Positions 9,418-18,253 of a DNA stretch of 64,000 nt are shown piece after piece (position 1 is the first letter of the stretch; each line of letters starts with the position of its first letter). Both the position numbers and the translations under genes were made by a program. This DNA comes from Pseudomonas frederiksbergensis (GTDB taxonomy: Bacteria > Pseudomonadota > Gammaproteobacteria > Pseudomonadales > Pseudomonadaceae): assembly GCF_001952935.1 (NCBI RefSeq), contig NZ_CP018320.1:17842-81841 (forward strand), given 5' to 3'. A model generated the notes under the pieces. The model searched no databases. It was given only the letters and a program-made list of their open reading frames with translations, and had not been told where the DNA came from.

Positions 9418-9967
9418 AGGGGGCTCGTCCATGCCCCGTCATCAGCCGGTCTTCGATCTCCGGCGGGCGCACATGAATACTGACCATCTCGGGGATCTGC
9501 CCGCGGCGATCGACGCCGCCAGAACGCGGTCGGTGCGTCGTCTTGCTTTGGCGCAGGCAGATGATCTGCTCCTTGTGCAGCTCACCGACCGGCAAGGCAT
9601 AGATGGCGTTGTAGATCGTCTCGCGACAGACGTAGGCATCTCTTAGGTGGGGTATGTTCATGCTGCGCAGCTTGTCGGCAATCTGTTCGGGAGACAAACG
9701 CTCACTCAGTATATGAGCCACCAACTCGAAGCGCTCACTCCCCGGAAACAGCTTTCGCATCGGTCTACAAACCTGGCGGCGGGCCTGCGTCTGCTACTGG
9801 GCCACACGGGCCGATTAACCGCCACAGGCATCTCGATTGCGGCGCAGTTCCCGGCTGATGGTCGAAGGGGATCGGGGGATCAAGCAGGCAATCCGACGCA
9901 GACTGCCTTGGGCATGACCGATTTGAATGGTGGCGCGCTCTTCAACGCTGAGTTCGGAATAAGACAT
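9418..9967 (-). pseudogene. IS30-family transposase remnant with two stop codons
   Basis: The 5' part reads MSYSELSVEERATIQIGHAQ and RRIACLIPRSPSTISRELRR, the IS30 helix-turn-helix. The frame continues through TAA (9815-9817) and TAG (9794-9796) into MRKLFPGSERFELVAHILSE and PEIEDRLMTGHG. There the sequence stops matching IS30, at the edge of the IS3 element. The DDE core is gone. Two nonsense codons and the truncation make it dead. Confidence 0.7.
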
Positions 9968-10187
9968 AGGGACAGCACCGTACCGGAAATGTCATGTGTT
10001 GCACTCAGTTTTTGCCGCCGCCCTGCCTCCCAGTGCACCGATCAACGGTGTGCAACTGGAAAACCTTCTTGGCACTCTCCACTTTGGCACCTTGATACCG
10101 GGTCAGCGAGGATCCTCCATTCATGCAGAGGTACTGCGTCCGACCCGCTGCCCGGGGGAGGAGTCCATATAAGCGCCCCCCTAGGGG
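9968..10187. other. Spacer between IS30 remnant and nahY
   Basis: These 220 bases contain the upstream flank of the IS30 remnant and the sequence after the nahY stop. Apart from a GC-rich GCGCCCCCCTAGGGGC inverted repeat next to the nahY stop, which could act as a weak terminator, I see nothing. Confidence 0.35.
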
Positions 10188-11804
10188 CTACATATTAAAG
10201 CGATTGACCAGATTATTAAGATTTGCGGCCAAGCGCGCCAGCTCTTCACTGGCCTTGGCGGTCTGCCGAACGCTGGCGGTACTCTGTTCAGAAATGTCAC
10301 TGATAGTAACCAGGTTCCGATCTACTTCTCGCGCCACCTGGGCTTGTTCTTCTGCTGCGCTGGCAATCACTAAATTCATACCATTTATTTCCGTGATCCG
10401 CTCGGCGATCAGGGTCAGTGTCTGATCAGCTTCACTAGCCATTTTCTGACTGCCTGCAGCAAACTCGCAGCTCTGCTGCACGTCACGAACCCCCTCTTGC
10501 GTCACACTCTGAATGGAAAAAATCATTCGTTCTATTTCTTGAGTAGAGGTCTGGGTGCGTTGTGCCAAATTGCGAACTTCGTCAGCGACTACCGCAAAAC
10601 CACGGCCTGCCTCACCAGCATGGGCGGCCTCAATCGCAGCATTGAGTGCAAGCAATTTGGTTTGCTCGGCAATGGCACGGATCACGTCCAATACACGACC
10701 GATGTTCGATGCTTCCTCAGCCAGGCGGAAGACGGTTCCGGTGGTTTCATTAAGCTTGCCGCTGAGCCGATCGATAGTCTCGCAGGTTAGCATAACCTGT
10801 TTGCGCCCCCCGTCTGCCAGGTCCATCGCTTCGTGTGATGCATTGGATGTGCGGTTGGCATTGTCTGAGACTTCATCCACTGCAGCGGACATTTCGGTTA
10901 CTGCCGTGGCCGCCATTTGCATCTCATCATTTTGCCGGTGGATACCCTGGGCTGTGCTCTCAGTTACCGTCTGAAGTTCTTCAGCAGCAGCTGCCAATTG
11001 AGTCGCCGAGCCCTGGATATCCTGCAAGGTATTGCGAAGATTAGCCTGCATCGCCTGCACAGACAGCTGCACGTCGGTAACCTCATTGCGACCGCTCACC
11101 TGAATTGACTGGCTAAGATCGCCAAGTGCTACACGAGCCGCTGCATCCTTAAGTGTCGTTAAAGGATGGATGATGCTACGTATAAGCCGCGTGGCGAAGA
11201 CACCACCGCAAATCAGTATTCCCAAGAGCAGCAGCGCTAACATGGTGCGTGAAGAGTCATACAGGACAACAGCGGCGTCATAGGTACGCTTTGATTCCTC
11301 CACTTGGATTTGGGTCAGATGGCTGAGCCCTTCCGAAAGCGGATCAATCAACGGGTACATTTCATTTTCGACAAAGGTGTCGAGTGCCACCTTGTCGCCA
11401 CGTTCCAAAATTCCTTTCAAGCGTTCAATGGGGTCTTGAGCTTCCTCAATAAGCTTGGCTAGTGCGTCCACTGAACGTTGCTCTTCATCGATCTTTTTAG
11501 TCTTTTGGTAGGAGTGCCATAGCATATCGATCTGCCGACCGGCGTCTTTCACCTCTTGCTCGGCTTGGGCGTAGGTCATGCGGCCACTGCGAGCCTTGTG
11601 GCTGCTATCGACGATTTTCACTGCATACAGGTCGGCGATGGTTTTCAGGTCACGTAGCGAAACGACTCGATCTAGATAAACTGTATTAAGGCTTGCCACG
11701 CCTCTCTCAAGAGCACTGAATCCCATCAACTCGATAGTTATGAAGCCGGTAAACATAGCGCCGACCAGCATTAAAAGTCGGGTTCGGATAGTGAATTTTT
11801 GCAT
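10188..11804 (-). CDS. nahY: NahY, methyl-accepting chemotaxis protein for naphthalene
   Basis: The 538-residue length matches NahY of plasmid NAH7. The order is an N-terminal transmembrane helix (about residues 9-28), a periplasmic four-helix-like sensing region, a second helix (about 188-208), a HAMP segment, and the cytoplasmic signalling hairpin. The highly conserved tip is AIAEQTKLLALNAAIEAAHA followed by GRGFAVVADEVRNLAQRT. It would steer cells toward naphthalene or a metabolite through CheA/CheW. It is placed downstream of the nah lower operon on the same strand, as in NAH7. The chemotactic role is by family and context. Confidence 0.88.
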   Translation of the reverse strand: MQKFTIRTRLLMLVGAMFTGFITIELMGFSALERGVASLNTVYLDRVVSLRDLKTIADLYAVKIVDSSHKARSGRMTYAQAEQEVKDAGRQIDMLWHSYQKTKKIDEEQRSVDALAKLIEEAQDPIERLKGILERGDKVALDTFVENEMYPLIDPLSEGLSHLTQIQVEESKRTYDAAVVLYDSSRTMLALLLLGILICGGVFATRLIRSIIHPLTTLKDAAARVALGDLSQSIQVSGRNEVTDVQLSVQAMQANLRNTLQDIQGSATQLAAAAEELQTVTESTAQGIHRQNDEMQMAATAVTEMSAAVDEVSDNANRTSNASHEAMDLADGGRKQVMLTCETIDRLSGKLNETTGTVFRLAEEASNIGRVLDVIRAIAEQTKLLALNAAIEAAHAGEAGRGFAVVADEVRNLAQRTQTSTQEIERMIFSIQSVTQEGVRDVQQSCEFAAGSQKMASEADQTLTLIAERITEINGMNLVIASAAEEQAQVAREVDRNLVTISDISEQSTASVRQTAKASEELARLAANLNNLVNRFNM

Positions 11805-11890
11805 TAGTGTGATTCAATTCCGTACGGCTGTTAGGGCAGATGTGTGATCCGGCAAGCACTTATTGGTCCTGATTGCGGGCTCGGGCGGAC

Positions 11891-11995
11891 TCAGCCGAGC
11901 ATCGCCCGCAGACACGCCTCTGCTCAGGTTTCGTCCTGCTCTCCAGAGCCGCCGGAAACGCCAATTCCGCCGATGCACAGGCCCGCAGGGCTGCT
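11891..11995 (-). pseudogene. nahX: nahX remnant (GlcG/HbpS-like C-terminus)
   Basis: Between nahJ and nahY the minus strand reads SPAGLCIGGIGVSGGSGEQDET, a TGA (11924-11926), then AEACLRAMLG and a TGA at 11891. This is the C-terminal GIGVSGG signature of the GlcG/HbpS (DUF336) family to which NahX of NAH7 belongs, at the position nahX occupies there. The N-terminal two thirds are missing and the cysteine codon after DET is a stop, so the gene is lost. Confidence 0.55.
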
Positions 11996-12040
11996 TGCCA
12001 GACGAGGTTAGTTTCGAGGGGCGAGATGATCAGAGCAGCC

Positions 12041-12232
12041 TCAGCGATTGAGCTTACTCGCCGGTTCGCCGCCGATGCCGAAGTGGTTCTTCGGCATCTC
12101 GGTGATGATCACCCGGACTCGTTCGATCGGCGCGTCCAGCGAGCGCGACATGGCCTCACTGACTTCGCGGATCAGGGTTTCCTTCTGCTCGTTGCTGCGA
12201 CCGTCGAGAATGTACAACTGGGCGATGGGCAT
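12041..12232 (-). CDS. nahJ: 4-oxalocrotonate tautomerase NahJ
   Basis: The 63-residue product begins MPIAQLYILDGRSNEQK. Removal of Met exposes the catalytic Pro-1, and Arg-11 and the later RVIITEMPKNHFGIGGEPAS segment complete the active site of the hexameric tautomerase family. It isomerises 2-hydroxymuconate (4-oxalocrotonate enol) to its keto form for decarboxylation by NahK. It is the last intact enzyme gene of the operon, 54 bases after nahK. The start six codons inside the longest frame gives the usual family length. Confidence 0.93.
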   Translation of the reverse strand: MPIAQLYILDGRSNEQKETLIREVSEAMSRSLDAPIERVRVIITEMPKNHFGIGGEPASKLNR

Positions 12233-12286
12233 GGCCTCGTCCTCCAACAATAGGGGCGGCCGACCGTGCAGGCCGACCGCGGGGGT

Positions 12287-13081
12287 TCAGATGAAGCGCG
12301 CGGACACCGAGCCGAGGCCCTGGTAGCGCACGCTGATGTTGTCGCCCGGCGCCACCGGCACGGCGGCGGTGATCCCGCCGGTCATGATAAAGGTGCCGGC
12401 CGGGATGTGTTCGCCGCGCTCGGCCAGCAGGTTGGCCAGCATCGCCACGCTGGACAGCGGATGGCCGAGCACCGCCGCGCCGGCGCCGAGTTCGACCACT
12501 TCGCCGTTCTTCTCCATGACCACGCCGAGGGTGCGCAAATCGACCTCCTCCAGGCTGGCCATGCGCCCACCAGTGATGAAGCGGGTCGAGGAGGCGTTGT
12601 CGGCGACCACGCTGATCAGGTCGAACTTGAAATTCTCATAACGCGAGTCGATCACCTCTACGGTTGGGATCACGTAGTCGATCGCCGCGATCACGTCACC
12701 CAGGTGGCAACCCGGACCGTGCAGCGGCGCCTTGGTCACCACCGAGATTTCCGCCTCGATCTTTGGATGGATCAGCTGGGAGCAATCCACCACGCCTCCG
12801 TCCGGCACGCTGAAGTAGTCGGCGAGGAAGCCGTAGATCGGCGTTTCCACGCCCATCTGCGCCATCTTCGCCCAGGAGGTCAGGCCCATCTTCAGGCCGA
12901 CGATCTTGTTGCCGCGGGCCTCCTTGCGCCGGCGGATTTCCCACTGCACGTCGTAGGCGTCGGCGAAGGTCATCTCGGGAAAATCGTTGGTCACCTTGCC
13001 GATGTCGTGGACATTCAGCTCGGCGTTTTCGATGTGCTCGGCCAGGGCCAGCACCTGTTCGCGGGTCAGGGTACGGTTCAT
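12287..13081 (-). CDS. nahK: 4-oxalocrotonate decarboxylase NahK
   Basis: The 264-residue product is of the fumarylacetoacetase-like decarboxylase/hydratase (XylI/DmpH) family. The metal-binding region is visible as PKIEAEISVVTKAPL with EVIDSRYENFKFDLISVVAD downstream. It converts 4-oxalocrotonate to 2-oxopent-4-enoate with Mg2+, working in a complex with the hydratase NahL, its paralogue. The start ATG overlaps the nahM stop (ATGA), with an AAGGTGAG site inside nahM, so translation is coupled. Confidence 0.92.
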   Translation of the reverse strand: MNRTLTREQVLALAEHIENAELNVHDIGKVTNDFPEMTFADAYDVQWEIRRRKEARGNKIVGLKMGLTSWAKMAQMGVETPIYGFLADYFSVPDGGVVDCSQLIHPKIEAEISVVTKAPLHGPGCHLGDVIAAIDYVIPTVEVIDSRYENFKFDLISVVADNASSTRFITGGRMASLEEVDLRTLGVVMEKNGEVVELGAGAAVLGHPLSSVAMLANLLAERGEHIPAGTFIMTGGITAAVPVAPGDNISVRYQGLGSVSARFI

Positions 13082-14118
13082 GCGCTCACCTTCTGCTGCT
13101 GACGGGCCCGGGCCATGTCCAGGGCGAGGTCTTCGATCATGTCTTCCTGGCCACCGACGGTGCCGCGCCGGCCCAGTTCGACCAGGATGTCGCGGGCCGA
13201 CACGCCATATTTCTTCTCGGCGCGCTGGGCGAACAGCAGGAACGAGCTGTACACCCCGGCGTAGCCCAGGGTCAGGGCGTCGCGGTCGACGCGGATCGGC
13301 TGATCCATCATCGGCACCACCAGGTCCTCGGCCACGTCCATGATCTTGTACAGGTCGATGCCGGTCTCCACGCCCATGCGTTTGCACACTGCGACGAACA
13401 CTTCCAGCGGGGTGTTGCCGGCACCGGCGCCGAGGCCGGCGACCGAGCCGTCGATGCGCGCGGCACCGGCTTCGATGGCGGCCAGCGAGTTGGCGATAGC
13501 CATGCCCATGTTGTGGTGGCCGTGGAAGCCGACTTCGGTGGCCGGGTTCAGCTCGGCGCGCAGGAGGCCGATTTTCTCGCTGACTTCATCAGGCAGCATG
13601 TAGCCGGCCGAGTCGGTGCAGTAGATGCAGTTGGCACCATAGCTTTCCATCAGCTTGGCCTGCTCCAGGACTTTCTCGGCGCTGATCATGTGCGCCATCA
13701 TCAGGAAGCCGACGGTGTCGACCCCCAGCTTGCGCGCCATGCCGATGTGCTGCTCGGAGACATCCGCCTCGGTACAGTGGGTGGCCACGCGAATAGTCGA
13801 GACGCCGCAGTCCAGGGCCATCTTCAGGTGGTCGACGGTGCCGATGCCGGGCAGCAGCAGCGCCGAGACTTTGGCCTGCTTGAGCTGCGGGATCACCGCG
13901 CGCAGGTACTCCTCGTCACTGTGGGCCGGGAAGCCGTAGTTGATCGAACGACCGCCGAGGCCGTCGCCGTGGGTGATCTCGATCAGCGGCATACCGGCTT
14001 GATCGAGGCCGGTGGCGACCGCGACCATCTGCTCCAGGCTGATCTGGTGGCGCTTGGCGTGCATGCCGTCGCGCAGGCTCATGTCGTGCAGGATGACGCT
14101 CTTGCCGTGCAAATTCAT
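13078..14118 (-). CDS. nahM: 4-hydroxy-2-oxovalerate aldolase NahM
   Basis: The 346-residue product is a DmpG-type class II aldolase that splits 4-hydroxy-2-oxovalerate into pyruvate and acetaldehyde. The HMGL-like TIM barrel shows the catalytic base region LHDMSLRDGMHAKRHQ (Arg16, Asp17, His20) and the metal ligands His199 and His201 in GFHGHHNMG. The C-terminal helical domain, which packs on the dehydrogenase NahO and channels acetaldehyde to it, is complete. A GAGGAG site seven bases upstream fixes the start at 14118 rather than five codons earlier. Confidence 0.94.
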   Translation of the reverse strand: MNLHGKSVILHDMSLRDGMHAKRHQISLEQMVAVATGLDQAGMPLIEITHGDGLGGRSINYGFPAHSDEEYLRAVIPQLKQAKVSALLLPGIGTVDHLKMALDCGVSTIRVATHCTEADVSEQHIGMARKLGVDTVGFLMMAHMISAEKVLEQAKLMESYGANCIYCTDSAGYMLPDEVSEKIGLLRAELNPATEVGFHGHHNMGMAIANSLAAIEAGAARIDGSVAGLGAGAGNTPLEVFVAVCKRMGVETGIDLYKIMDVAEDLVVPMMDQPIRVDRDALTLGYAGVYSSFLLFAQRAEKKYGVSARDILVELGRRGTVGGQEDMIEDLALDMARARQQQKVSA

Positions 14119-14129
14119 GGTGCTACTCC

Positions 14130-15053
14130 TCAAGCCAGCGCGATGTCGCGACGCGGCAGTTGAATGGTGCCGGCGGCGATTTCCTCGGCGAACATCTCGC
14201 CGGTACGCAGCGCGGCGGCGGTCATGATGTCGAGGTTGCCGGCGTACTTGGGCAGGTAGTCGCCCAGGCCTTCGACTTCCATGAAGATCGACACGCGGTT
14301 GCCGTCGAACACCGGGCCGTTCTTCAGGCGGTAGCCGGGCACGTATTTCTGCACCTCGGCGATCATCGCGTGAACCGAAGCGGTGATCGCAGCCTGGTCC
14401 GGCTCGCTGTCGGTCAGGCAGTGGATGGTGTCGCGCATCATCAGCGGCGGCTCGGCCGGGTTGATGACGATGATCGCCTTGCCTTCCCTGGCGCCGCCGA
14501 CCTGCTCGATGGCGCCGGCGGTGGTGCGGGTGAACTCGTCGATGTTCTTGCGCGTGCCCGGGCCGACCGAGCGCGAGGAGACGGTGGCGACGATCTCGGC
14601 GTAGGCCACCGGCTGCACGCGGGACACCGCGGCGACCATGGGGATGGTGGCCTGGCCGCCGCAGGTGACCATGTTGACGTTCATTTCCAGGCGGCCGACA
14701 TGCTGCTTGAGGTTGACCGGCGGCACGCAGTAGGGGCCGATGGCCGCCGGGGTCAGGTCGACCATCAGCACGCCAAGCGCGTTGAGCTTGCGGCTATTCT
14801 CGGCATGCACATAGGCCGAGGTGGCGTCGAAGGCGATGCGGATGTCGTCGTCCAGCACGTGCGGGAGCAGGCCGTCGACGCCTTCGGCTGTGGTCTTCAT
14901 GCCGAAATCGCGGGCGCGTTTGAGGCCGTCGGAGTTGGGGTCGATGCCGACCATCCACACCGGCTCAATCCACTCGGAACGGAGCATCTTCATCACCAGA
15001 TCGGTACCGATATTGCCGGGGCCTATGATGGCCGCCTTGAGTTTCTTGCTCAT
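14130..15053 (-). CDS. nahO: Acetaldehyde dehydrogenase (acylating) NahO
   Basis: The 307-residue product is a DmpF-type enzyme that oxidises acetaldehyde with NAD+ and CoA to acetyl-CoA. The Rossmann motif GPGNIG lies at residues 11-16 and the catalytic cysteine is Cys131 in MVTCGGQATIP. It forms a channelling complex with NahM, whose gene starts 11 bases after this stop. Length and motifs are normal for the family. Confidence 0.94.
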   Translation of the reverse strand: MSKKLKAAIIGPGNIGTDLVMKMLRSEWIEPVWMVGIDPNSDGLKRARDFGMKTTAEGVDGLLPHVLDDDIRIAFDATSAYVHAENSRKLNALGVLMVDLTPAAIGPYCVPPVNLKQHVGRLEMNVNMVTCGGQATIPMVAAVSRVQPVAYAEIVATVSSRSVGPGTRKNIDEFTRTTAGAIEQVGGAREGKAIIVINPAEPPLMMRDTIHCLTDSEPDQAAITASVHAMIAEVQKYVPGYRLKNGPVFDGNRVSIFMEVEGLGDYLPKYAGNLDIMTAAALRTGEMFAEEIAAGTIQLPRRDIALA

Positions 15054-15072
15054 GGGTTTGTCCTCTGTTCGA

Positions 15073-15858
15073 TCAGGTGAAGCGCACGGAGGCGCTGCCG
15101 ATGCCGCCGATCTCGACGCGCATGAAGTCGCCGGCCTTGACCGGCTCCAGGGGTACCAGCGAGCCGGAGAGGATCACTTCGCCAGCCTTCAGCGGGATAC
15201 CGAAGCGGCCCAAGGTGTTGGCCAGCCAGGCCACGCAGTTGACCGGCGAACCCAGGGCCGCGGCACCGGCGCCGGTGCTGAGCAACTGGCCGTTCTTCTC
15301 CACCAGCATGCCGCAGGTAACCAGGTCGACCTGGCGTGGCGACACTGCCGTGTCGCCGAGCACGAACAGGCCGCAGGATGCATTGTCCGCTACTGTGTCT
15401 TCGATCTTGATTTTCCAGTCGCGGATGCGCGAATCGACGATCTCGAAACAGGGCATCACGCACTCGGTGGCGGCCAGCACGTCGGCGTTGGTCACGCCGG
15501 GGCCGATCAGGTCCTTCTTGAGGATGAAGGCGATTTCGCCCTCGGCCTTGGGCTGCATCAGCCGCTGGCTGATCGGCACGGCCTCGCCGCTGTTGAACAC
15601 CATGGCATCGGTCAGGTAGCCGAAGTCTGGCTGATACACGCCGAGCATGTTCTGCACCGCCTTGCTGGTGACGCCGATCTTCTTGCCGATGATCTTCTCG
15701 CCGGCGGCCAGCCGGCGTTCGAGCATGCGCAGGGAAATGTGGTAGGCGTCGTCGATGCCGATGGCGAAACCGCGCTCGGTCAGCGGGCTGACCGCTTCAC
15801 GGTTGAGCATCGCCTGATACAGCTCGTCGCCGAGCTCGTTGATCAATATCTGGTCCAT
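15073..15858 (-). CDS. nahL: 2-oxopent-4-enoate hydratase NahL
   Basis: The 261-residue product belongs to the MhpD/XylJ hydratase family and adds water to 2-oxopent-4-enoate to give 4-hydroxy-2-oxovalerate. The start MDQILINELGDELYQAML, the IGKKIGVTSKAVQNMLGV segment and the metal-binding MQPKAEGEIAFILKKDL with EIVDSRIRDWKIKIEDTVAD match XylJ closely. It is a paralogue of the decarboxylase NahK. A GAGAGA stretch precedes the ATG. It lies 11 bases after nahN. Confidence 0.93.
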   Translation of the reverse strand: MDQILINELGDELYQAMLNREAVSPLTERGFAIGIDDAYHISLRMLERRLAAGEKIIGKKIGVTSKAVQNMLGVYQPDFGYLTDAMVFNSGEAVPISQRLMQPKAEGEIAFILKKDLIGPGVTNADVLAATECVMPCFEIVDSRIRDWKIKIEDTVADNASCGLFVLGDTAVSPRQVDLVTCGMLVEKNGQLLSTGAGAAALGSPVNCVAWLANTLGRFGIPLKAGEVILSGSLVPLEPVKAGDFMRVEIGGIGSASVRFT

Positions 15859-15869
15859 GCTTGTCTCTC

Positions 15870-16751
15870 TCAGGAAAGGGGGGCGGCCTCGGCGAGGAAA
15901 TCCTCGACCAGGCGGGCGAAACGCTCGGCGTGTTCGATCTGGGTCCAGTGGCCACACTGGTCGAAGACGTGTAGCTGGGCGTTGGGAATCCACTGCGCTA
16001 GGGTCAGCGAAGCCTGCAGCGGGATGATCTGGTCTTCGCGGCCATGCACCACCAGGGTCGGGTGGGGCAACGCGCGGATCGCCCGCTCGTCGCTGCACAG
16101 CTCCTCGATCCATCGCTGGCGCGGGGCCGGGAACATGGCGGCGAAGGATTCCTGGAAGCCCGGGCGTATGCTGGCCTGGTAACGCAGTTCGGCCAGGTCT
16201 TCGCTGACCAGGCCGCGATCGAAGGCGAACAGGTCGAGCAGCGCGCGCATATTAGCTAGCGATGGCCTGTAGCCCCAGGCTGCGTCCAGCCCCGACGTGA
16301 GCTCGAAGGGCACGCCGACGCTGCCCATCAGCACCAGCCGGCGCACCCGCTCGGGGTGACGCACGGCCAGGGCCAAGGCGATGGCGCCGCCGAAGGAATT
16401 GCCGACCAGGTCGGCCTGGGCGATGCCCTGGGCATCCAGCACGCCGAGGGCATGCAGCACCCAGGTGTCGAGGCTGTAGTGAGCATCTGCCGGGCGCTCG
16501 CTGTAACCGAAGCCGAGCATGTCCGGGGCGAGCACCCGGTGATTCTGGGCCAGCTGCGGCATGACCAGGCGCCAGTTGGCCCAGGCGGTGACGCCAGGGC
16601 CGGAGCCGTGGATCAGCAGCAGCGGAAAGCCGCTGCCCTGCTCCAGCAAGTTGGTGCGCCAGCCTGCGGCGAGGATCTCGCGACCCAGCTCGGGGCTAGG
16701 TTCCGGAGCCTGCTCCGCTGCTTGCGGGGGTGCCTTCAGGGATGCAGTCAT
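15870..16751 (-). CDS. nahN: 2-hydroxymuconic semialdehyde hydrolase NahN
   Basis: The 293-residue alpha/beta hydrolase cleaves ring-fission products (2-hydroxymuconic semialdehyde and alkyl analogues) to 2-oxopent-4-enoate plus formate or another acid. The oxyanion region IHGSGPGV (48-55) and the catalytic triad Ser119 in GNSFGG, Asp240 in HGRED and His268 in CGHW are all present. It begins seven bases after the nahI stop. It provides the hydrolytic branch that bypasses NahI, NahJ and NahK. Confidence 0.93.
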   Translation of the reverse strand: MTASLKAPPQAAEQAPEPSPELGREILAAGWRTNLLEQGSGFPLLLIHGSGPGVTAWANWRLVMPQLAQNHRVLAPDMLGFGYSERPADAHYSLDTWVLHALGVLDAQGIAQADLVGNSFGGAIALALAVRHPERVRRLVLMGSVGVPFELTSGLDAAWGYRPSLANMRALLDLFAFDRGLVSEDLAELRYQASIRPGFQESFAAMFPAPRQRWIEELCSDERAIRALPHPTLVVHGREDQIIPLQASLTLAQWIPNAQLHVFDQCGHWTQIEHAERFARLVEDFLAEAAPLS

Positions 16752-16758
16752 GGCCGCC

Positions 16759-18219
16759 TCAGAGTTTCACGCAGATGTTTTTCAGCTCGGTGTAGAACTC
16801 CAGCGAGTGCACACCCCCTTCGCGGCCGATGCCCGACTGCTTGCTGCCGCCGAAGGCGGTGCGTAGATCGCGGAGGAACCAGCTGTTGACCCAGACGATG
16901 CCGGCCTCGATCTGCCCGGCGACGCGGTGGGCGCGCGAGCTGCTCTCGGTCCAGATCGCCGACGCCAGGCCATAGGGCAGGCTGTTGGCCAGTTCGATGG
17001 CCTCCTCTTCCGTATCGAACGGGCGGATATGGCAGCAGGGGCCGAAGATTTCCTCGGTGACCACCGCCGAATTGTCGGAGAGGCCAGTCCAGATAGTCGG
17101 CTGCACCCAGGCGCCGCCGGCCAGGTGCGCCGGCATCTCCGGCACGCCGCCGCCGGTGACAACGGTGGCGCCGTCATCGACTGCCTGCTGGTAATAGCTG
17201 AGGACTTTTTCGCGGTGCTTGAGGCTGACCAGCGGGCCGAAGTTGCTGCTGGCGTCGTCCGGCGGCCCGATCACCAGGCTTTCGGCACCGGCCTTGAGTC
17301 GGGCGACGAACGCGTCGAAGATCGGCCGCTCGATATACAGTCGCTCGGTACCGAGGCAGACCTGGCCGCAGTTGGCGAAGGCCGAGCGCAGGGTGCCCTC
17401 GATGGCCTTGTCCATATCGCAGTCGGCGAACACGATGCCGGCGTTCTTCCCGCCCAGTTCCAGCGACACCTGGCGCACGCCCTTGGCCGCAGCGCGCATG
17501 ATGGTTTCGCCGGTGCCGGTCTCACCGGTGAAGGTGTAGGCGTCGACGTCCGAGTGCTCGGTGAGGAAGGCCCCGGCCGAATCGCCGCCGAAGCCATGCA
17601 CCACGTTGTACACGCCCGCCGGTACGCCGGCGGCCTGCATCACCTCGCCGAGCAGGGTGGCGGTCAGCGGAGTTTCCTCGGATGGCTTGACCACCACGCA
17701 GTTGCCGCAGGCCAGGGCCGGTCCGACTTTCCAGGTCATCAGCAGCAGCGGCAGGTTCCACGGGCTGATGACCCCGATCACCCCCTTGGGCCGGCGCACG
17801 CCGTAGTTGAGCGCACCGGCGCCATCCGGGGTGGCCATCTCGAAGGCTTCGTTGGCGACATTCTTCAGCAGGTCGGCGAACACCTTGAAATTGGCCGCCC
17901 CACGCGGGATGTCGATATGGCTGGCCAGGGATTTTGGCTTTCCGGTGTCGAGGCATTCGGCCTCGAGAAACTCGTCGAAACGGGCCGTGATGCCATCGGC
18001 CACGCGATGCAGAATGTCAGCGCGCTCGGCCACCGTCATCTTCCCCCAGGGCCCCTTGAGCGCGGCACGGGCAGCTTTGACCGCAGCGTCGACCTCGGCG
18101 CGGCCGGCCTCGTGGACGCGGCCGATCACCTGGCCATTGACCGGGTTGATGTCCTCGAAGGTGCGGCCGCTGGCCGAGCCGACAAAGGCACCGTTAATGA
18201 AATGCTTGATCTCTTTCAT
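16759..18219 (-). CDS. nahI: 2-hydroxymuconic semialdehyde dehydrogenase NahI
   Basis: The 486-residue product is an NAD+-dependent aldehyde dehydrogenase of the XylG/DmpC type and oxidises 2-hydroxymuconic semialdehyde to 2-hydroxymuconate. The general base Glu254 in SLELGGK and the nucleophile Cys288 in NCGQVCLG are in place, as is the ISPWNLPLLL cofactor region (151-160). Length is normal. It follows nahH by 34 bases. Confidence 0.94.
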   Translation of the reverse strand: MKEIKHFINGAFVGSASGRTFEDINPVNGQVIGRVHEAGRAEVDAAVKAARAALKGPWGKMTVAERADILHRVADGITARFDEFLEAECLDTGKPKSLASHIDIPRGAANFKVFADLLKNVANEAFEMATPDGAGALNYGVRRPKGVIGVISPWNLPLLLMTWKVGPALACGNCVVVKPSEETPLTATLLGEVMQAAGVPAGVYNVVHGFGGDSAGAFLTEHSDVDAYTFTGETGTGETIMRAAAKGVRQVSLELGGKNAGIVFADCDMDKAIEGTLRSAFANCGQVCLGTERLYIERPIFDAFVARLKAGAESLVIGPPDDASSNFGPLVSLKHREKVLSYYQQAVDDGATVVTGGGVPEMPAHLAGGAWVQPTIWTGLSDNSAVVTEEIFGPCCHIRPFDTEEEAIELANSLPYGLASAIWTESSSRAHRVAGQIEAGIVWVNSWFLRDLRTAFGGSKQSGIGREGGVHSLEFYTELKNICVKL

Positions 18220-18253
18220 CTGCGTAATCTCTGCAATAAGTCGAGCTGGGCCT

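Noticed and set aside
10188..10215. Strong terminator at the end of nahY
   Set aside because: A GC-rich inverted repeat is present near 10165-10182, but no T run follows on the minus strand.
12266..13102. Long plus-strand open frames opposite nahK to nahI (for example 278 to 453 codons)
   Set aside because: They mirror the third-base GC bias of the real minus-strand genes, are His/Ala/Gly-rich without motifs and lack ribosome binding sites.
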